Shown one piece after another: positions 1-31,998 of a DNA stretch of 64,000 bases; the first letter of the stretch is position 1, and every line of letters starts with the position of its first letter. Below the pieces are notes generated by a model. That model was not told where the DNA came from. It saw nothing but the letters and a program-made list of their open reading frames with translations, and did no database searches. This stretch comes from Pithys albifrons albifrons (taxonomy: Eukaryota > Chordata > Aves > Passeriformes > Thamnophilidae). The DNA lies in NCBI RefSeq assembly GCF_047495875.1, contig NC_092479.1:9012806-9076805 (forward strand), in the 5' to 3' direction. Both the position numbers and the translations under genes were made by a program.

Positions 1-933
1 GTCAGACCAGGCCTGCTGGTGCTCCTGCAGAAGCTCTTCCACCCCCACCTGCATCAGCTCCAGCAGCTCCTTCCTGGCCGCCTCCCGCAGCCGGGCCGTG
101 CCCTCCTCCAGCCCCGCGGGCTCCAGCGGCTCCGAGGTGTGAACCACGGACAGCACCGTGTCCTCCCACTGCGACTGCGGCGCCACGAGCACGCGGCCCG
201 GGAGCCTCTGGGCGGCCACGGCGAGGAGCACGACGCGGTCGGAGCCGGGCAGGGCGATGCGGCCCGAGGCGAGCGCGATCTGGCGCTCCCCGGCGCGCTC
301 GGTGCTGGTGGCGAAGCGCGGGGCGGGCGCGGGGGCCGCGCTGGCCTCGAAGGCGGCGGGGCGGGCGGTGGGGTTGGCGACGCGGAGGCGCTGCAGGAAG
401 AGGCGCGGGCGGGCGCGGTGCGCCAGCACATCCTCCCGCACCGTCACGCAGTCGGCGGGGCCGGGCCCGGCGTGCAGCCCCCGCACCGCCCGCACCGCCC
501 CGTCCCGCAGCGCCGCCAGCGCCGCGCGCGCCTCCCCGCGCCCGCCCAGCGCCCGCAGCCGGACCAGCGCGGGGAACTCGGTGGCGAGCGCGGGCCCCGC
601 CGCGGGCCCCGCCGCCCGCACCCAGAGCCGCCCCGCGGCCGCGTCCAGCAGCACGAACCCGTTCCCCGCCAGCGCGGGCCCCGCCGCGGCCCCGGGCGGC
701 GACAGCGGCAGCGCATCCCCGTGCGGGGCCGGTCCCCGGCGGGCGCCCAGGGCCGCCCGCAGGCACAGCGCGGAGGGCCCGCCCGGCTCGGCCCCGCCGC
801 CCGCGGCCCGCGCCCGCCCCGCGCCCAGGTACCAGTAGGCCGCGAGCAGCAGCGCCAGCAGCAGCAGCAGCCGCCGCGCCCAACTGCTCGACAGCAGCCC
901 CGGCAGCGCCTTCAGCCGCTGCTGCGGCCACAT
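1..933 (-). CDS. KIAA2013: KIAA2013 homologue, N-terminal part (partial, runs off left edge)
   Basis: An uncharacterised single-pass membrane protein of vertebrates; its molecular function is not known to me. Reading the minus strand from the ATG at 933-931 gives 311 codons without a stop up to the window edge. The protein starts MWPQQRLKALPGLLSSSWAR, and residues about 22-37 form a leucine/alanine-rich signal anchor (RRLLLLLLALLLAAYWYLG). A luminal region follows with stretches typical of the family, such as CVTVREDVLAHRARPRLFLQ and LQRLRVANPTARPAAFEAS, and ends at the edge near ELMQVGVEELLQEHQQAW. The start codon follows a GC-rich 5' flank and is the only ATG in frame with these motifs. Codon third positions are almost all G or C. 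Identity also rests on its position head-to-head with PLOD1, as in human. The rest of the gene lies left of the window. Confidence 0.9.
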   Translation of the reverse strand, partial: MWPQQRLKALPGLLSSSWARRLLLLLALLLAAYWYLGAGRARAAGGGAEPGGPSALCLRAALGARRGPAPHGDALPLSPPGAAAGPALAGNGFVLLDAAAGRLWVRAAGPAAGPALATEFPALVRLRALGGRGEARAALAALRDGAVRAVRGLHAGPGPADCVTVREDVLAHRARPRLFLQRLRVANPTARPAAFEASAAPAPAPRFATSTERAGERQIALASGRIALPGSDRVVLLAVAAQRLPGRVLVAPQSQWEDTVLSVVHTSEPLEPAGLEEGTARLREAARKELLELMQVGVEELLQEHQQAWSD

Positions 934-1086
934 GTGCGGGCGGGGCGGCGCGGCCTGGCCCGGTCCGGCACTGCCCGGCCCGGCCCGGCTCGGCCCGCGC
1001 TAGGCCGCCATGCCCGCCGCGCTTGGCGGCGCCTTCGCGACGCTTTGCGACACCGCGCACCGCCCCTACGGGAGGGGCTGGGGAGG

Positions 1087-1122
1087 GACCGGAACCGGAA
1101 CCGGAACCGGAACCGGAACCGA
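1087..1122 (+). repeat. Hexanucleotide (GGAACC)n microsatellite
   Basis: About six consecutive copies of GGAACC lie between the KIAA2013 start and the PLOD1 start. It is a simple tandem repeat in the shared upstream region, and no function can be read from it. Confidence 0.9.
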
Positions 1123-1288
1123 CACCAAAAGATGGACCGACACCGACCCCGACCCTCCCGCACCGCCCCCGGCCCTGCCCCGCTCCGGGCCCGCCCCAGG
1201 CCGGGGCTGCCGCTCTGTGCCCCCCGCGCCGGACACGGCACCGACGGAACAGCCCCGGGGGCTCCCGTGCTCAGCGGCGCTCGGCGCC

Positions 1289-1632
1289 GTGCGGGGGCAC
1301 AGCCCGTGGGGAGGGACAGCCCGTGGGGAGGGACAGCCCGTGGGGAGGGACAGCCCGTGGGGAGGGACAGCCCGTGGGCAGGGACAGCCCGTGCGGGGGC
1401 ACAGCCCGTGGGGAGGGACAGCCCGTGGGGAGGGACAGCCCGTGGGGAGGGACAGCCCGTGCGGGGGCACAGCCCGTGGGGAGGGACAGCCCGTGGGGAG
1501 GGTCAGCCCGTGCGGGGGCACGGCCCGTGGGGAGGGACAGCCCGTGGGGAGGGACAGCCCGTGCGGGGGCACAGCCCGTGGGGAGGGACAGCCCGTGGGG
1601 AGGGTCAGCCCGTGCGGGGGCACGGCCCGTGC
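1289..1632 (+). repeat. G-rich 17-bp minisatellite
   Basis: About 20 tandem copies of a 17-bp unit with core GGACAGCCCGTGGGGAG, interspersed with a variant carrying GTGCGGGGGCAC. The plus strand has repeated runs of three to five G, so it could form G-quadruplexes. Several frames stay open through it, which creates long spurious ORFs on both strands. It sits in the intergenic region between the divergent KIAA2013 and PLOD1 genes. Confidence 0.92.
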
Positions 1633-2067
1633 TCGCCCACCCTGGGCCCAGCCCCCGTGCGGTGCTCGGTGCCAGCGCAGGGCTCAGACACGGAGCGGGG
1701 ACAGTTCCAGGCCCGTCAGACACACCGTGGGTTGTGTGAAATCCCGACCCGCCTGGGCCGGGCTCGCGGAGGGGCCGCCCCGCCTTCATTCCTGCGAGTG
1801 AATATTTGCACCAACGCAGATGCGCTTGGGGGGCAGCGGGACCCGCACGCGGCGGGCAGAGCCGACCCCGCCGGCGGCGCTGGGGCTGCCCCGGGAGCTC
1901 CGGAGCCTTCTGGGCTGCCCCGGGAGCTGCGCGGGCCCCGCAGCGCTCGGGAAGTGCCGGGAAGTGCCGGGAAGCTGCTGCTCCACCGCGGCACGAGCCG
2001 CACGTAGCGCGGAACATCTGCAGGGACAGCGGCTGCTCTGAGAGACGGGCGGGCGGGGAGCGGGGCG

Positions 2068-2235
2068 GTGCACAGAGAGACGGACAGACAGACACGGACA
2101 GACAGACACAGAGACAGACACGGACAGACAGACAGACAGACACGGACAGACACACAGGCAGACACAGAGACAGACACGGACAGACAGACACGGACAGACA
2201 GACACACACACAGGGACAGACACACACGGACACCC
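2068..2235 (+). repeat. (CAGACA)n / (CACGGACAGA)n microsatellite
   Basis: An imperfect hexa/decanucleotide array built from CAGACA, CACGGACA and CACACA steps, about 165 bp long. The plus strand is purine- and AC-rich, and the minus strand reads as TGTCTG. Open frames over it (Cys/Ser/Val-rich on the minus strand) are repeat artefacts. Confidence 0.9.
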
Positions 2236-2690
2236 TGCGGGGATGGCACGGCTGCGCAGCACACACGGCCGGCACACGGGGCCAGCCTGGCACAGCAGCA
2301 CAGACACGGGGCCATTCAGCATTTCCAGGGTGCAAAACCGCCTTCGGTTTAGACGGGAGAGGTTCAACTTCTTGAGAGTGAGAAACTTCCAGTTTTAAAG
2401 TCCATGTTGAGTCCCAGCTCTCAGTGTGAGGTCTGAAAGGAAAGGCTGAACACCTTGGCTGTGGCTGCTGCTTCAAGTGTTGAAGCTGCTACAGATTTAT
2501 CAGGGGCTTTGTCTGGGCCTGCAAGGTACTGAAGAAATCTAAAGTGAAAGTCTGTTCTCGTCCTCTCCCCCTTTATTCAGGGAAACTGGCACCTTTGCAA
2601 AGGGAAGTTTCCTGATATCACTTAGACAGAACTGGTATTTTCTTGGGTTGCTGCCTGTAGTGCCCCACCGGACCACGAAGACTGTTCTGT

Positions 2691-3044
2691 TTGCTGGGAT
2701 CGAGCCCTCGAGCTCCCTGTCCTGGTGCTCCCTGTCCCTCTGCTCCGGGATGAGCCCTCGAGCTCCCTGTCCCGCTGCTCCCACTGCTCCGGGACCGATT
2801 CCACGAGCTCCCTGTCCCGCTGCTCCCGTCGCTCCCCCGTCCCCACGCGGCCCCAGCGCTCCCCCCGCTGCCCGCCCACCTCCTGCGGGGCCCGGGAGGA
2901 GGAGCCGCCTGTTCCCGTCCCCGCCGGGCGGGGCTGGTGCGTGGCACGGCTCCGACAGCTCCGGCGGCTCCGGCAGTCCCGGCCCCTCCGGCGGCGCCGC
3001 GCCCGTCCCGTCCCGCTCCGCTCCGCTCCTGCGGGATCGCTGCC
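2691..3044 (+). promoter_or_regulatory. GC-rich PLOD1 promoter / 5'UTR region
   Basis: A CpG-dense stretch leading to the PLOD1 ATG at 3045. It begins with two to three degenerate copies of a CGAGCTCCCTGTCC-containing repeat at about 2700-2820. Purine/pyrimidine composition and CpG density fit a TATA-less promoter with the transcription start somewhere in 2850-3040; the exact start cannot be read from sequence. Confidence 0.55.
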
Positions 3045-17247
<14,203 letters not shown>

Positions 17248-18698
17248 GGCTGTGCAGGGACCTGGCCCTGGCCCTGCTCGCTGCTGCCGGGAGTGGAAAC
17301 AGGGAGTGCTGCGGAGAGGTTCCAAGGCATTGTTCAAAGCCATTGGGATATTGATTTTTAAAGGTACTTTAAGACTCCACTGGTGGAAGTTCTCCCTCTC
17401 TGATGCTGCAGTAATATCTAGGAACAGTGCTACAGAATTCCAAAGGAGATTTTGTGCCTTCATTTTTGATCCTGCTCCTCGTCCGCTGTTTCTTGGAAGT
17501 GCCATTTACTTGAACCTTCTATCACGGAATGGTTGCCTTTAGAAATGCTTTCTGGACTGGAAATTCAGCTTTTTGGAGTCAAGTCACAAGCTGGAAGCCT
17601 GTTTTCATCCACAGCATATACAGGACTGAGTGTTAGACAATAATTCCTGGACACTATTCTAGATTTAAATCAATCAGGGAGCTGACTCCAGGAGTCATAA
17701 CAGTTAAATGTCACACCAGATGAAACTCAGCAGTAAGAGCCTGAAGATCATCTGATTCCTTAACTCTTTGCAGTCCTTGCAAGCAAATCACAGAGTTCAA
17801 AGCAGCAGCAGTGGCTGCACAGGTGACTTTTGGTTAGCTTAAGGAAGGTCCTGTAATGATGCTTTGCCTCTGGGATTAGACTGAAGAGATAGGCCAGTCC
17901 CTCCCTTCTGTTTCTGCAGCCCAGAGCAGCAGGGATGGGCACACAAATTCAGACCATCTCAGTGTGTGCAGATTGAGTCTAAGAAAGGGAAGTCTGGGAA
18001 CAACTTAGTCAGAAGGACTTCACTGCATGATTGTCTCTGTTCTTTACCATGTTCAGATTGTCAAAACCTCTGATCAGTCTCTGGACAACATCCCAGAGGT
18101 GCCAGTGGTCTTTGGTGGCCTCATTCCAATTGTCAGAGCATGTTTTGATAATTTTCTTTGATGGTCCATTCACATTAGGTGTAAAGAGCTGTTCTCTGGC
18201 TCTCAGAGGAAATAATTATTCAGTATTTCTATTATCTAAGATTGCAAACCAAAGCACTCCACTGCAGACACTTCTCCAGCAGGGTCAGGGCTGATAGACA
18301 TGAGTGGCTGGGAAGTGCTGAGAGATGGTGGAGAACTGGTAGGTGTAAAAATCTATCTAAGAATTGATCTAAAATTCTATCTAGACTAGACCCGTGGTTA
18401 GAGAAGGAAGGGCAGAAACCCTTCCTGCCTGTGCCCGAGACACCTGCTCTGCTTCTCCCACCGCGTTACCCTCCGGGCCTGCAGTCAATTCACATCATGA
18501 TTGTGCTTGAGACAAAACACATCACCTTCCTCCGCGCTGTGTGTCTGCAGCTCTGCTGGCGGACTGAGGTGTCCCCAGGGCGGTGACAGCTTTCCCTGCG
18601 CCCCGTGAGCTCCCGGGGCTGCCGCTAGGCCTCACACTCGGAGGGGCCCTGGGAGGGAGAGATCCACACAATGATTTGAGAACAAAACTTGTAATAAA
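17248..18698 (+). other. PLOD1: PLOD1 3'UTR with poly(A) signal AATAAA at 18693-18698
   Basis: The stretch after the PLOD1 stop has no gene-like ORF. The first canonical AATAAA I see is at 18693-18698, followed by a GT-rich stretch (TTGTGAGGTG) that fits a downstream element. That gives a 3'UTR of about 1.45 kb. An earlier, non-canonical signal could be used instead. Confidence 0.6.
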
Positions 18699-18992
18699 CA
18701 TTGTGAGGTGAAATCAGAACTGTCTGTTACCAAACGAGGGGGTGAGATGTCCAAAGTGTGTATTGTGCAATTATTCAGCAGTTGTTTGGTTGGGGTTTTC
18801 CCTCACCCTGAGTGTCTCCGGGGCCGGTCCGGCCGGCAGAGGGGCAGTCTGGCGGGCAGAGTGCCCGGCCCGGCGGGCGAAGGGCCGGTCCAGCGGGCGG
18901 AGTGCCCGGTCCGTGCGGTCCGTGCGTTCCCGGGGCAGCTCGCGCTGTGCCCGCGGCGCTGGCCCGGCCCGGCCCGGCCCTCAGAGCCCCGA

Positions 18993-19011
18993 ACTACAAC
19001 TCCCGGCGTGC
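18993..19011 (+). promoter_or_regulatory. ZNF143/THAP11-type (SBS) promoter element upstream of MFN2
   Basis: The sequence ACTACAACTCCCGGCGTGC matches the ZNF143 core ACTACAA-N-TCCC exactly and the rest closely. It lies in a CpG island about 70 bases upstream of the likely first MFN2 exon. Assignment is by motif similarity only. Confidence 0.65.
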
Positions 19012-19031
19012 CCCGCGCGCCCGCCCCGCCC

Positions 19032-19043
19032 CGCGCATGCGCA
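19032..19043 (+). promoter_or_regulatory. NRF1 binding site in the MFN2 promoter
   Basis: CGCGCATGCGCA is a full match to the palindromic NRF1 consensus (YGCGCAYGCGCR). NRF1 is an activator of nuclear genes for mitochondrial proteins, so a site here fits MFN2 regulation. It sits between the ZNF143-like and YY1-like elements. Confidence 0.75.
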
Positions 19044-19060
19044 GTGGCGGCGGCGGGGGG

Positions 19061-19072
19061 AACATGGCGGCC
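19061..19072 (+). promoter_or_regulatory. YY1-type element / likely transcription start region of MFN2
   Basis: AACATGGCGGCC matches the YY1 consensus AANATGGCGGC, which is often found just downstream of the start site of housekeeping genes. The same ATG opens a short upstream ORF. Confidence 0.6.
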
Positions 19073-19090
19073 GTGCGGCAGCGGCGCTGA
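19064..19090 (+). other. Upstream ORF (8 codons) in MFN2 5'UTR exon 1
   Basis: ATG at 19064 opens an eight-codon frame (MAAVRQRR) ending in TGA at 19088-19090, immediately before a GTGAGC donor at 19093. It precedes the MFN2 start, which lies in a later exon, so if transcribed it is an uORF. That it is translated is inference. Confidence 0.45.
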
Positions 19091-19299
19091 AGGTGAGCCC
19101 CGGGCGGGGCGGCCGCTCCGGGCCCGGACAGCCCCTCGGGGGGTCGGCCCCGGGCCGCAGGGACAGGGCAGGGACAGGGGCTGGCAGGGTCCTGAGGGGG
19201 CGCGAGGGGGGCGCTTCCCGGCCTTGGCCTCGCGCTGCCCAGAGGGGGCACGAGGGGGGTCTGCTGCCCCGTGAGGACTGAGGGGGAGGTGGTGGCACA

Positions 19300-19565
19300 A
19301 GGCATCCCCCGGGCACAGACACGGGGGTGGACTGGGGGGCATCCCCCGGGCACGGACACGGGGGTGGAGTGGGGGGCATCCCCCGGGCACAGACACGGGG
19401 GTGGAGTGGGGGGCATCCCCCGGGCACACGGGGATAGAGGGGGAAGAGCCCGAAGCATCCCCCGGGCACGGGGATAGAAGGGGCAGAGCCCGGAGCATCC
19501 CCCGGGCACGGGGATAGAAGGGGCAGAGCCCGGAGCATCCCCTGGGCACACGGGGATAGAGGGGT
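19300..19565 (+). repeat. GC-rich tandem repeat in MFN2 5'UTR intron
   Basis: Three copies of a roughly 36-bp unit (CATCCCCCGGGCAC, ACACGGGGGTGGA) pass into three to four copies of a related unit (CATCCCCCGGGCACGGGGAT, AGAAGGGGCAGAGCC). Both share the CATCCCCCGGGCAC core. G-rich on the plus strand. Confidence 0.88.
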
Positions 19566-19736
19566 CAGAGCCGGCCCCTCCCGGAGCTCGCAGCCCCTCT
19601 CCCTCATCCCCGGCACCTCCCGCAGGGACGGAGACCGGCTGGACTCGGCGTGGCGGAGGGAGCTGCGGGCCGGAGGGGAGGGACGGAGTCCGGCCGGGCA
19701 GAGGGAGAAGGCAGAACTGTGGCCATTTGTCTTCAG

Positions 19737-19789
19737 GAGGGCCCCGAGCTGGCCATGCATGACTGGTGAAAACGTAACTCATCCTGAAA
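19737..19789 (+). other. MFN2: Probable second non-coding exon of MFN2, with a 4-codon uORF
   Basis: The segment is bounded by a good acceptor (TTTGTCTTCAG) and a consensus donor (AAA then GTAAGT). It contains ATG-CAT-GAC-TGG-TGA, a minimal upstream ORF. It lies between the CpG-island exon and the first coding exon. Exon status is inferred from splice signals only. Confidence 0.5.
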
Positions 19790-19945
19790 GTAAGTGGAGC
19801 ATGGGAGGACTGATCGCTGTGGGCCTGCTTATTTTAGTTTCTGATACATGAATTGTATGAAGTGAAACGATTTCTTTGTGGAAGAAAGAATATTGTTTTT
19901 AAAAATGTGTATTTATCTAGATCTTTTAGAATGCTTAGCTGGATC

Positions 19946-20212
19946 ATAGAATCATAGGGTCACCTTAAAGATTCTCCAGTGCCACCCCCTGCCATGGGCA
20001 GGGACACCTTCCACTAGAACAGGTTGTTTCAAGATCCATCTGACATGGCCTTGGACGCTGCCAGGGATGGGGCAGCCACAGCTTCTCTGGGCACCCTGTG
20101 CCAGGGCCTGCCCACCCAATTCCTTCTCAGTGCCCCATCTAACCCTGCCCTCTCTCACTGAGAAGCCATTTCCCCTCATCCTGGCACTGCACACCCTGGG
20201 GTAGCTGCTGGC
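19946..20212 (-). mobile_element. CR1 LINE fragment (3' end), inverted
   Basis: On the plus strand the sequence starts with ATCATAGAATCATAGGGTCA, the reverse complement of the typical CR1 3' terminus, then reads through GCCATGGGCAGGGACACCTT, CCAGGGATGGGGCAGCCACA and CTTCTCTGGGCACCCTGTGC. These are well known CR1 3'-end segments. The copy is diverged and 5'-truncated. It ends about 40 bases before the acceptor of the first MFN2 coding exon. Confidence 0.9.
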
Positions 20213-20255
20213 ACTGGGTGACTCTGGTCCTCACTGGATTCTTCCCTGCAGCGCA

Positions 20256-27991
<7,736 letters not shown>

Positions 27992-30892
27992 TGTGGGAAA
28001 GAGAGGAAAACAACAGTTTCCCTTCAGTGCTTTCTTAATTACTGCAGAGAACATGGTGGGTGATGGAATTCCCTAAAGGGAATGAGCAAGAGCCTATTGC
28101 TGTGTTTCCAGGTGCTGTGTGAACAACAGGATTCTGCTTCCCCGTTCTGTGTCCCACCTCTAAACACTAGCTGGTGACAGCTCTTCTTTTCCTTCATGTG
28201 AGACCAGGCTGCTGCAGGAGGAATGGGTGCTTTGTACATTTCCAGGGGGCTTTTGCTGCACTTCATTTTGCTTTAAACATATTTAAAGCAAACAAAAAAT
28301 GTTTATCAGGTTCAAAGTTATTCTGACCCCTCTTTATGGAGCCATTTGTTTTACTGCATAAAGACAGAAGTTTTGACTTGCAAGCCCCAGGTGGGTGGGG
28401 GTGTGACAAGCAGCTGTTTGTCTAAACACTCGTCCCATGCACGCAGATGTGGTGGTGGTTTCACGGTGCATTTACAGCCCACACAGGCCTGTCTCTGAGG
28501 TTAAAGCTCCGTTATTCTAGAACATGGCACAGAGTCACAGTGTCCCTTCACAGAAAGGTTTATTTCTGTCAGTATGCTTAAACCTGGGAACAAAACCCAG
28601 TCCTCTTCCAGAGCAAGTGGGATTAAGGTTTTGCTTTGGTAAGCTTAGTGGCTTTGGAGTTAGTTTGTTCCTCTTAAGAGCTCTGTGGTAACACAGTCTG
28701 GCCCATTTCCTGTCACGGACAAACAGTTTGCAAAGACAGAACCAGGTACTGTAAGGGAGACAGTGCTGATAATTTGGCAGCTTGTTGAGGAAGAAAAGTA
28801 GGAAGGAAAAGCCAGTTGACAGAACGTAACAAACTGCCTTAGGAGCTCAGTGAATGTGGGTTTTCTTTGGAAATGCACAGCTGTGTTTCTGGAAGCAGGA
28901 CTTTGGAATTCCATTACCACTATTAGGCCACAAGAACAGCTTGTGGATTACACACTGTAAGAGATTTCTTCATGGAGAGTTCCCACAGGATGTCACAGTC
29001 TGGCAGCGATAGGGTTAGGTGATGTTTCTCTTCTGTTAAAAGTAGAAGAACAAGCTGGCAGGTACAGCTCCTCTGGGGTGGGGGGAGTTGTGCCCCTTGT
29101 AGTTCATGTCAGGGCAAGAATGGGTTAATGCAACTTCTTTTTTGTCAAGACATTCTTTATTTGCAAATAGATGAAATGAATTAGTGAGTTTTGCCCAGAA
29201 GCAGTTATGAATTTGGAATATAGGATTTGGGAATTGTAGGGATTTGAGTCTTTTCCTGTTGAAATTGATAGAGAAGAAATTCTCATGCATTTTAGTACTA
29301 GTAGGATTAGGTTCCTCTGTTGCAAAGTTTCTTTTCCTCTTTGTGGGTCAGTATTTTGCAATGTGTTGGGTATAACCTTTCTGTCCCCTCCAAAATGCCT
29401 GAGGAATCCAGAATCAGACCTTGCAGTTCTGAGGTTAGTGACACCCTAGATCTGTTCAGCATCACACACACAGACTCTGGGCTATCTCTGAGCAGGTCCC
29501 AGCTGAATTCAGAACTCCTGAGCAGTGGGGTGTTCTTACTGACAGTGAGACTTTTCCCTTGAAAATGGCCTTAGGATTTCTCGCTCATGCTCAGGTGTGA
29601 ATCGATGTGCCTGTGACAAGTTCCCCGTTTATTGTGTCATGGAAGTTCCAGAAAGAAGCTGTGCCTGATACTTGAGGGAGTAAAATACTGAAATATGAGT
29701 AAGTACTCCTTAGGTAAGGCTGTTCTGAGATTTGCAGCAAGACTTGAGGTGTCTTGATTGTGTAGGAGCTGCTGGTGAGACTCTTACATGCCCAGAATGC
29801 TGAAAGGAAACAAACCTCTCCCTTCCAGCAGACAGCCTTGACTCCAGCTCAGACTGAAAAGCTGTTTTCATCACAAGGCTTCATTGGCCTTGGCTGGGCT
29901 GCTTAGGCAGCCACCAGCACATAAATGCAGGTTGGATCAGATCTGAGAATGAGCGAGAAAATCTGAGTCCCTGCCTCTGGAATTGTGTGCTCTGGCCTGT
30001 GGTGAAGTATGTGGAGTAAGTGGAATCATCTGCTGTTACTCTTCTGAAGGTATTATTTGAGCTAATTTGGATCTCTGGTCTCTCAAGCTATCACATACAC
30101 AGTTTGAACAGGCTGTGTACTATTCTGTTGAGTTAAAGCATTAAGCAAATCCCTGATACACCAGGAGCTTGTCAGTGCCAGGTGGAGGCAGAGGGGGATG
30201 TGCCACTGCTCGGCAGTTCGTGACTACTCGAAATGCTGACCTTGCTTTTGAAGACGTGGTGTTAACATGTCTTCAGCAGACCTGCAGGGGAAATCTGATA
30301 AATGAGCTGACTTTAAGGCAGTGTCTTATCTGTAAGGGGAAAAGAGACTGATGGGTTCTTAGAACCGCTGTCTCGGTGCTGTGTGTGGCTCTGACGCTGC
30401 CCAGTTCTCACTGCAGAGCTGACAACCTGCAGAACAGGGGAAAGAACCACTTGCATTTTGTCAGAAGCAAAACTGCTAAAATGGGAGTTTTTAAACTGTG
30501 TGTAACCCTTGTCCCTAGAAGCCTGAATGAGAGAATCAAACTGTTAGCAGGCCTATGAGCTGGATTCTTCTGAGCTGTACTTCCCTAAATCACAATGGGG
30601 GGGAATGAACACTATCAGGAGGAGGCTGTTCTCTTCTGATTTTAATAAAGAAGGCTAAACTAATCTGTAAAACAGGTAATTCCAAAACCAGCCTCCCCCA
30701 GACTCCCGTTAAAGAAGGTCAGCTAAATGCACTTTTATCTTATTGCTGCTACTTTCTTTTCCTGTTGTGTTATGTTGATGGAGCTCTTCAAAATACTCTT
30801 ACCAGTGAGTTTCCTCTCTGCTGTATTTAAGGTGATACATTTGCATGAATTAGTCCTGTAACAGTGCTGTAAACAATGGAAAGCAAAATAAA
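27992..30892 (+). other. MFN2: MFN2 3'UTR / downstream region with poly(A) signals
   Basis: No coding feature is supported in this 2.9 kb. Canonical AATAAA hexamers occur at 30644-30649 and 30887-30892, either of which could end a long 3'UTR. No repeat family was recognised. The following 31.0-31.3 kb also holds nothing identifiable. Confidence 0.5.
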
Positions 30893-31321
30893 AACGAATT
30901 GGAAAAAGTATTTCTCCTGCCATGTTCTGTGTGCTGTGGTACAAAGTCTACCAGTGAACATCCATCTCTTTCAGAAATTGCCCCATGTGGTCCTGAAGTG
31001 CCCGTGTGACACCAGTGACCTGTTTCTGTGCCCGAACTTTGAAAGCTGACAAGGGCACCAATGGCACTGAATTGTCTGACAGGAGGTTTTAGTTCCACTC
31101 AAGTTGTCGGGACTGAATCAGTGATTTCTTGAGGAGAGTGTGGGCAGCAATGGTCAGCAAATCCCATGTCCACGGGTGGTGAATCAGCGTCTTTAGTTCT
31201 TACGTTACATTGTGTGTGTTAGAAAAGGGCAGATCTCCAGGGAGGTTTCCAAAACTGCTCCCTTTGGGCTTTGGGGGGGCTGAGACACGGAGAGCTCCCC
31301 TGCCTCGTTCCCACCGGGCCG

Positions 31322-31575
31322 TGCTATGCCATGTCATGCTCTGCCATGCTATGCTGTGCTGAGCTGAGCTGAGCTATGCTGTGCTGTGCTGTGCTGAGCT
31401 GTGCTGAGCTGAGCTATGCTGTGCTGTGCTGTGCTGAGCTGTGCTGAGCTGTGCTGAGCTGAGCTATGCTGTGCTGTGCTGTGCTGAGCTGAGCTGAGCT
31501 ATGCTGTGCTGAGCTGAGCTATGCTGTGCTGTGCTGAGCTGAGCTGAGCTATGCTGTGCTGAGCTGAGCTGTGTT
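31322..31575 (+). repeat. Pentanucleotide array (GCTGT/GCTGA/GCTAT)n
   Basis: About 50 tandem pentamers of GCTGT, GCTGA and GCTAT, with almost no CpG. It passes directly into the CpG-rich pentamer array that follows. GAGCT steps recur throughout. Confidence 0.93.
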
Positions 31576-31730
31576 ATGCTGTGCCGTGCCATGCCGTGCC
31601 GTTCCGTGCCATGCCGTTCCGTGCCGTGCCGTTCCGTGCCATGCCGTTCCGTTCCGTGCCGTGCCGTGCCGTGCCGTGCCGTTCCGTGCCGTGCCGTGCC
31701 GTGCCGTGCCGTGCCGTGCCGTTGCCGTGC
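31576..31730 (+). repeat. Pentanucleotide array (GCCGT/GCCAT/GTTCC)n, CpG-rich
   Basis: About 30 pentamers, mainly GTGCC with GTTCC and ATGCC variants, giving one CpG in most units. It abuts a CpG island. The unit is the C-for-T counterpart of the preceding array. Confidence 0.93.
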
Positions 31731-31995
31731 CGGGCGGGCCCGCCCCGCGCATGCCGGGACGGAGCTCGGGGCGGGCCGGGCCGCAGTGCCGGCCGGGGCT
31801 GCCCGGGGGAATCCCGGAGGCGGCGGCACCGGGCGGGGATCCCCGGGCCCGGCCCGGCCCTGCGGAGCGGCGAGGGCGGCACAGGTGGGGCCGAGGGGAA
31901 CCGGGGGGTGCCGGCCGGGCCGAGCCGGGCCGGGCCGGGGGCGGCGGAGGAGGAGAAGGCGGGACAGGCGCGGTGGTTCCTGCGCTGCGCCCGCC
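31731..31995 (+). promoter_or_regulatory. CpG island, probable MIIP promoter and first non-coding exon
   Basis: A very CpG-dense 260 bp with GC boxes (GGGCGGGG), a CGCGCATGCCGGGA motif and a candidate 5'UTR donor (GGCACAG followed by GTGGGG at about 31885). It lies 1.5 kb upstream of the first MIIP coding exon and is the only CpG island between MFN2 and MIIP. The start site is not resolvable. Confidence 0.6.
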
Positions 31996-31998
31996 GGA

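Noticed and set aside
19..2007. A 662-codon plus-strand ORF
   Set aside because: It runs antisense over the KIAA2013 coding exon and then through two tandem arrays; its Arg/Pro/Gly-rich composition reflects GC content and repeats.
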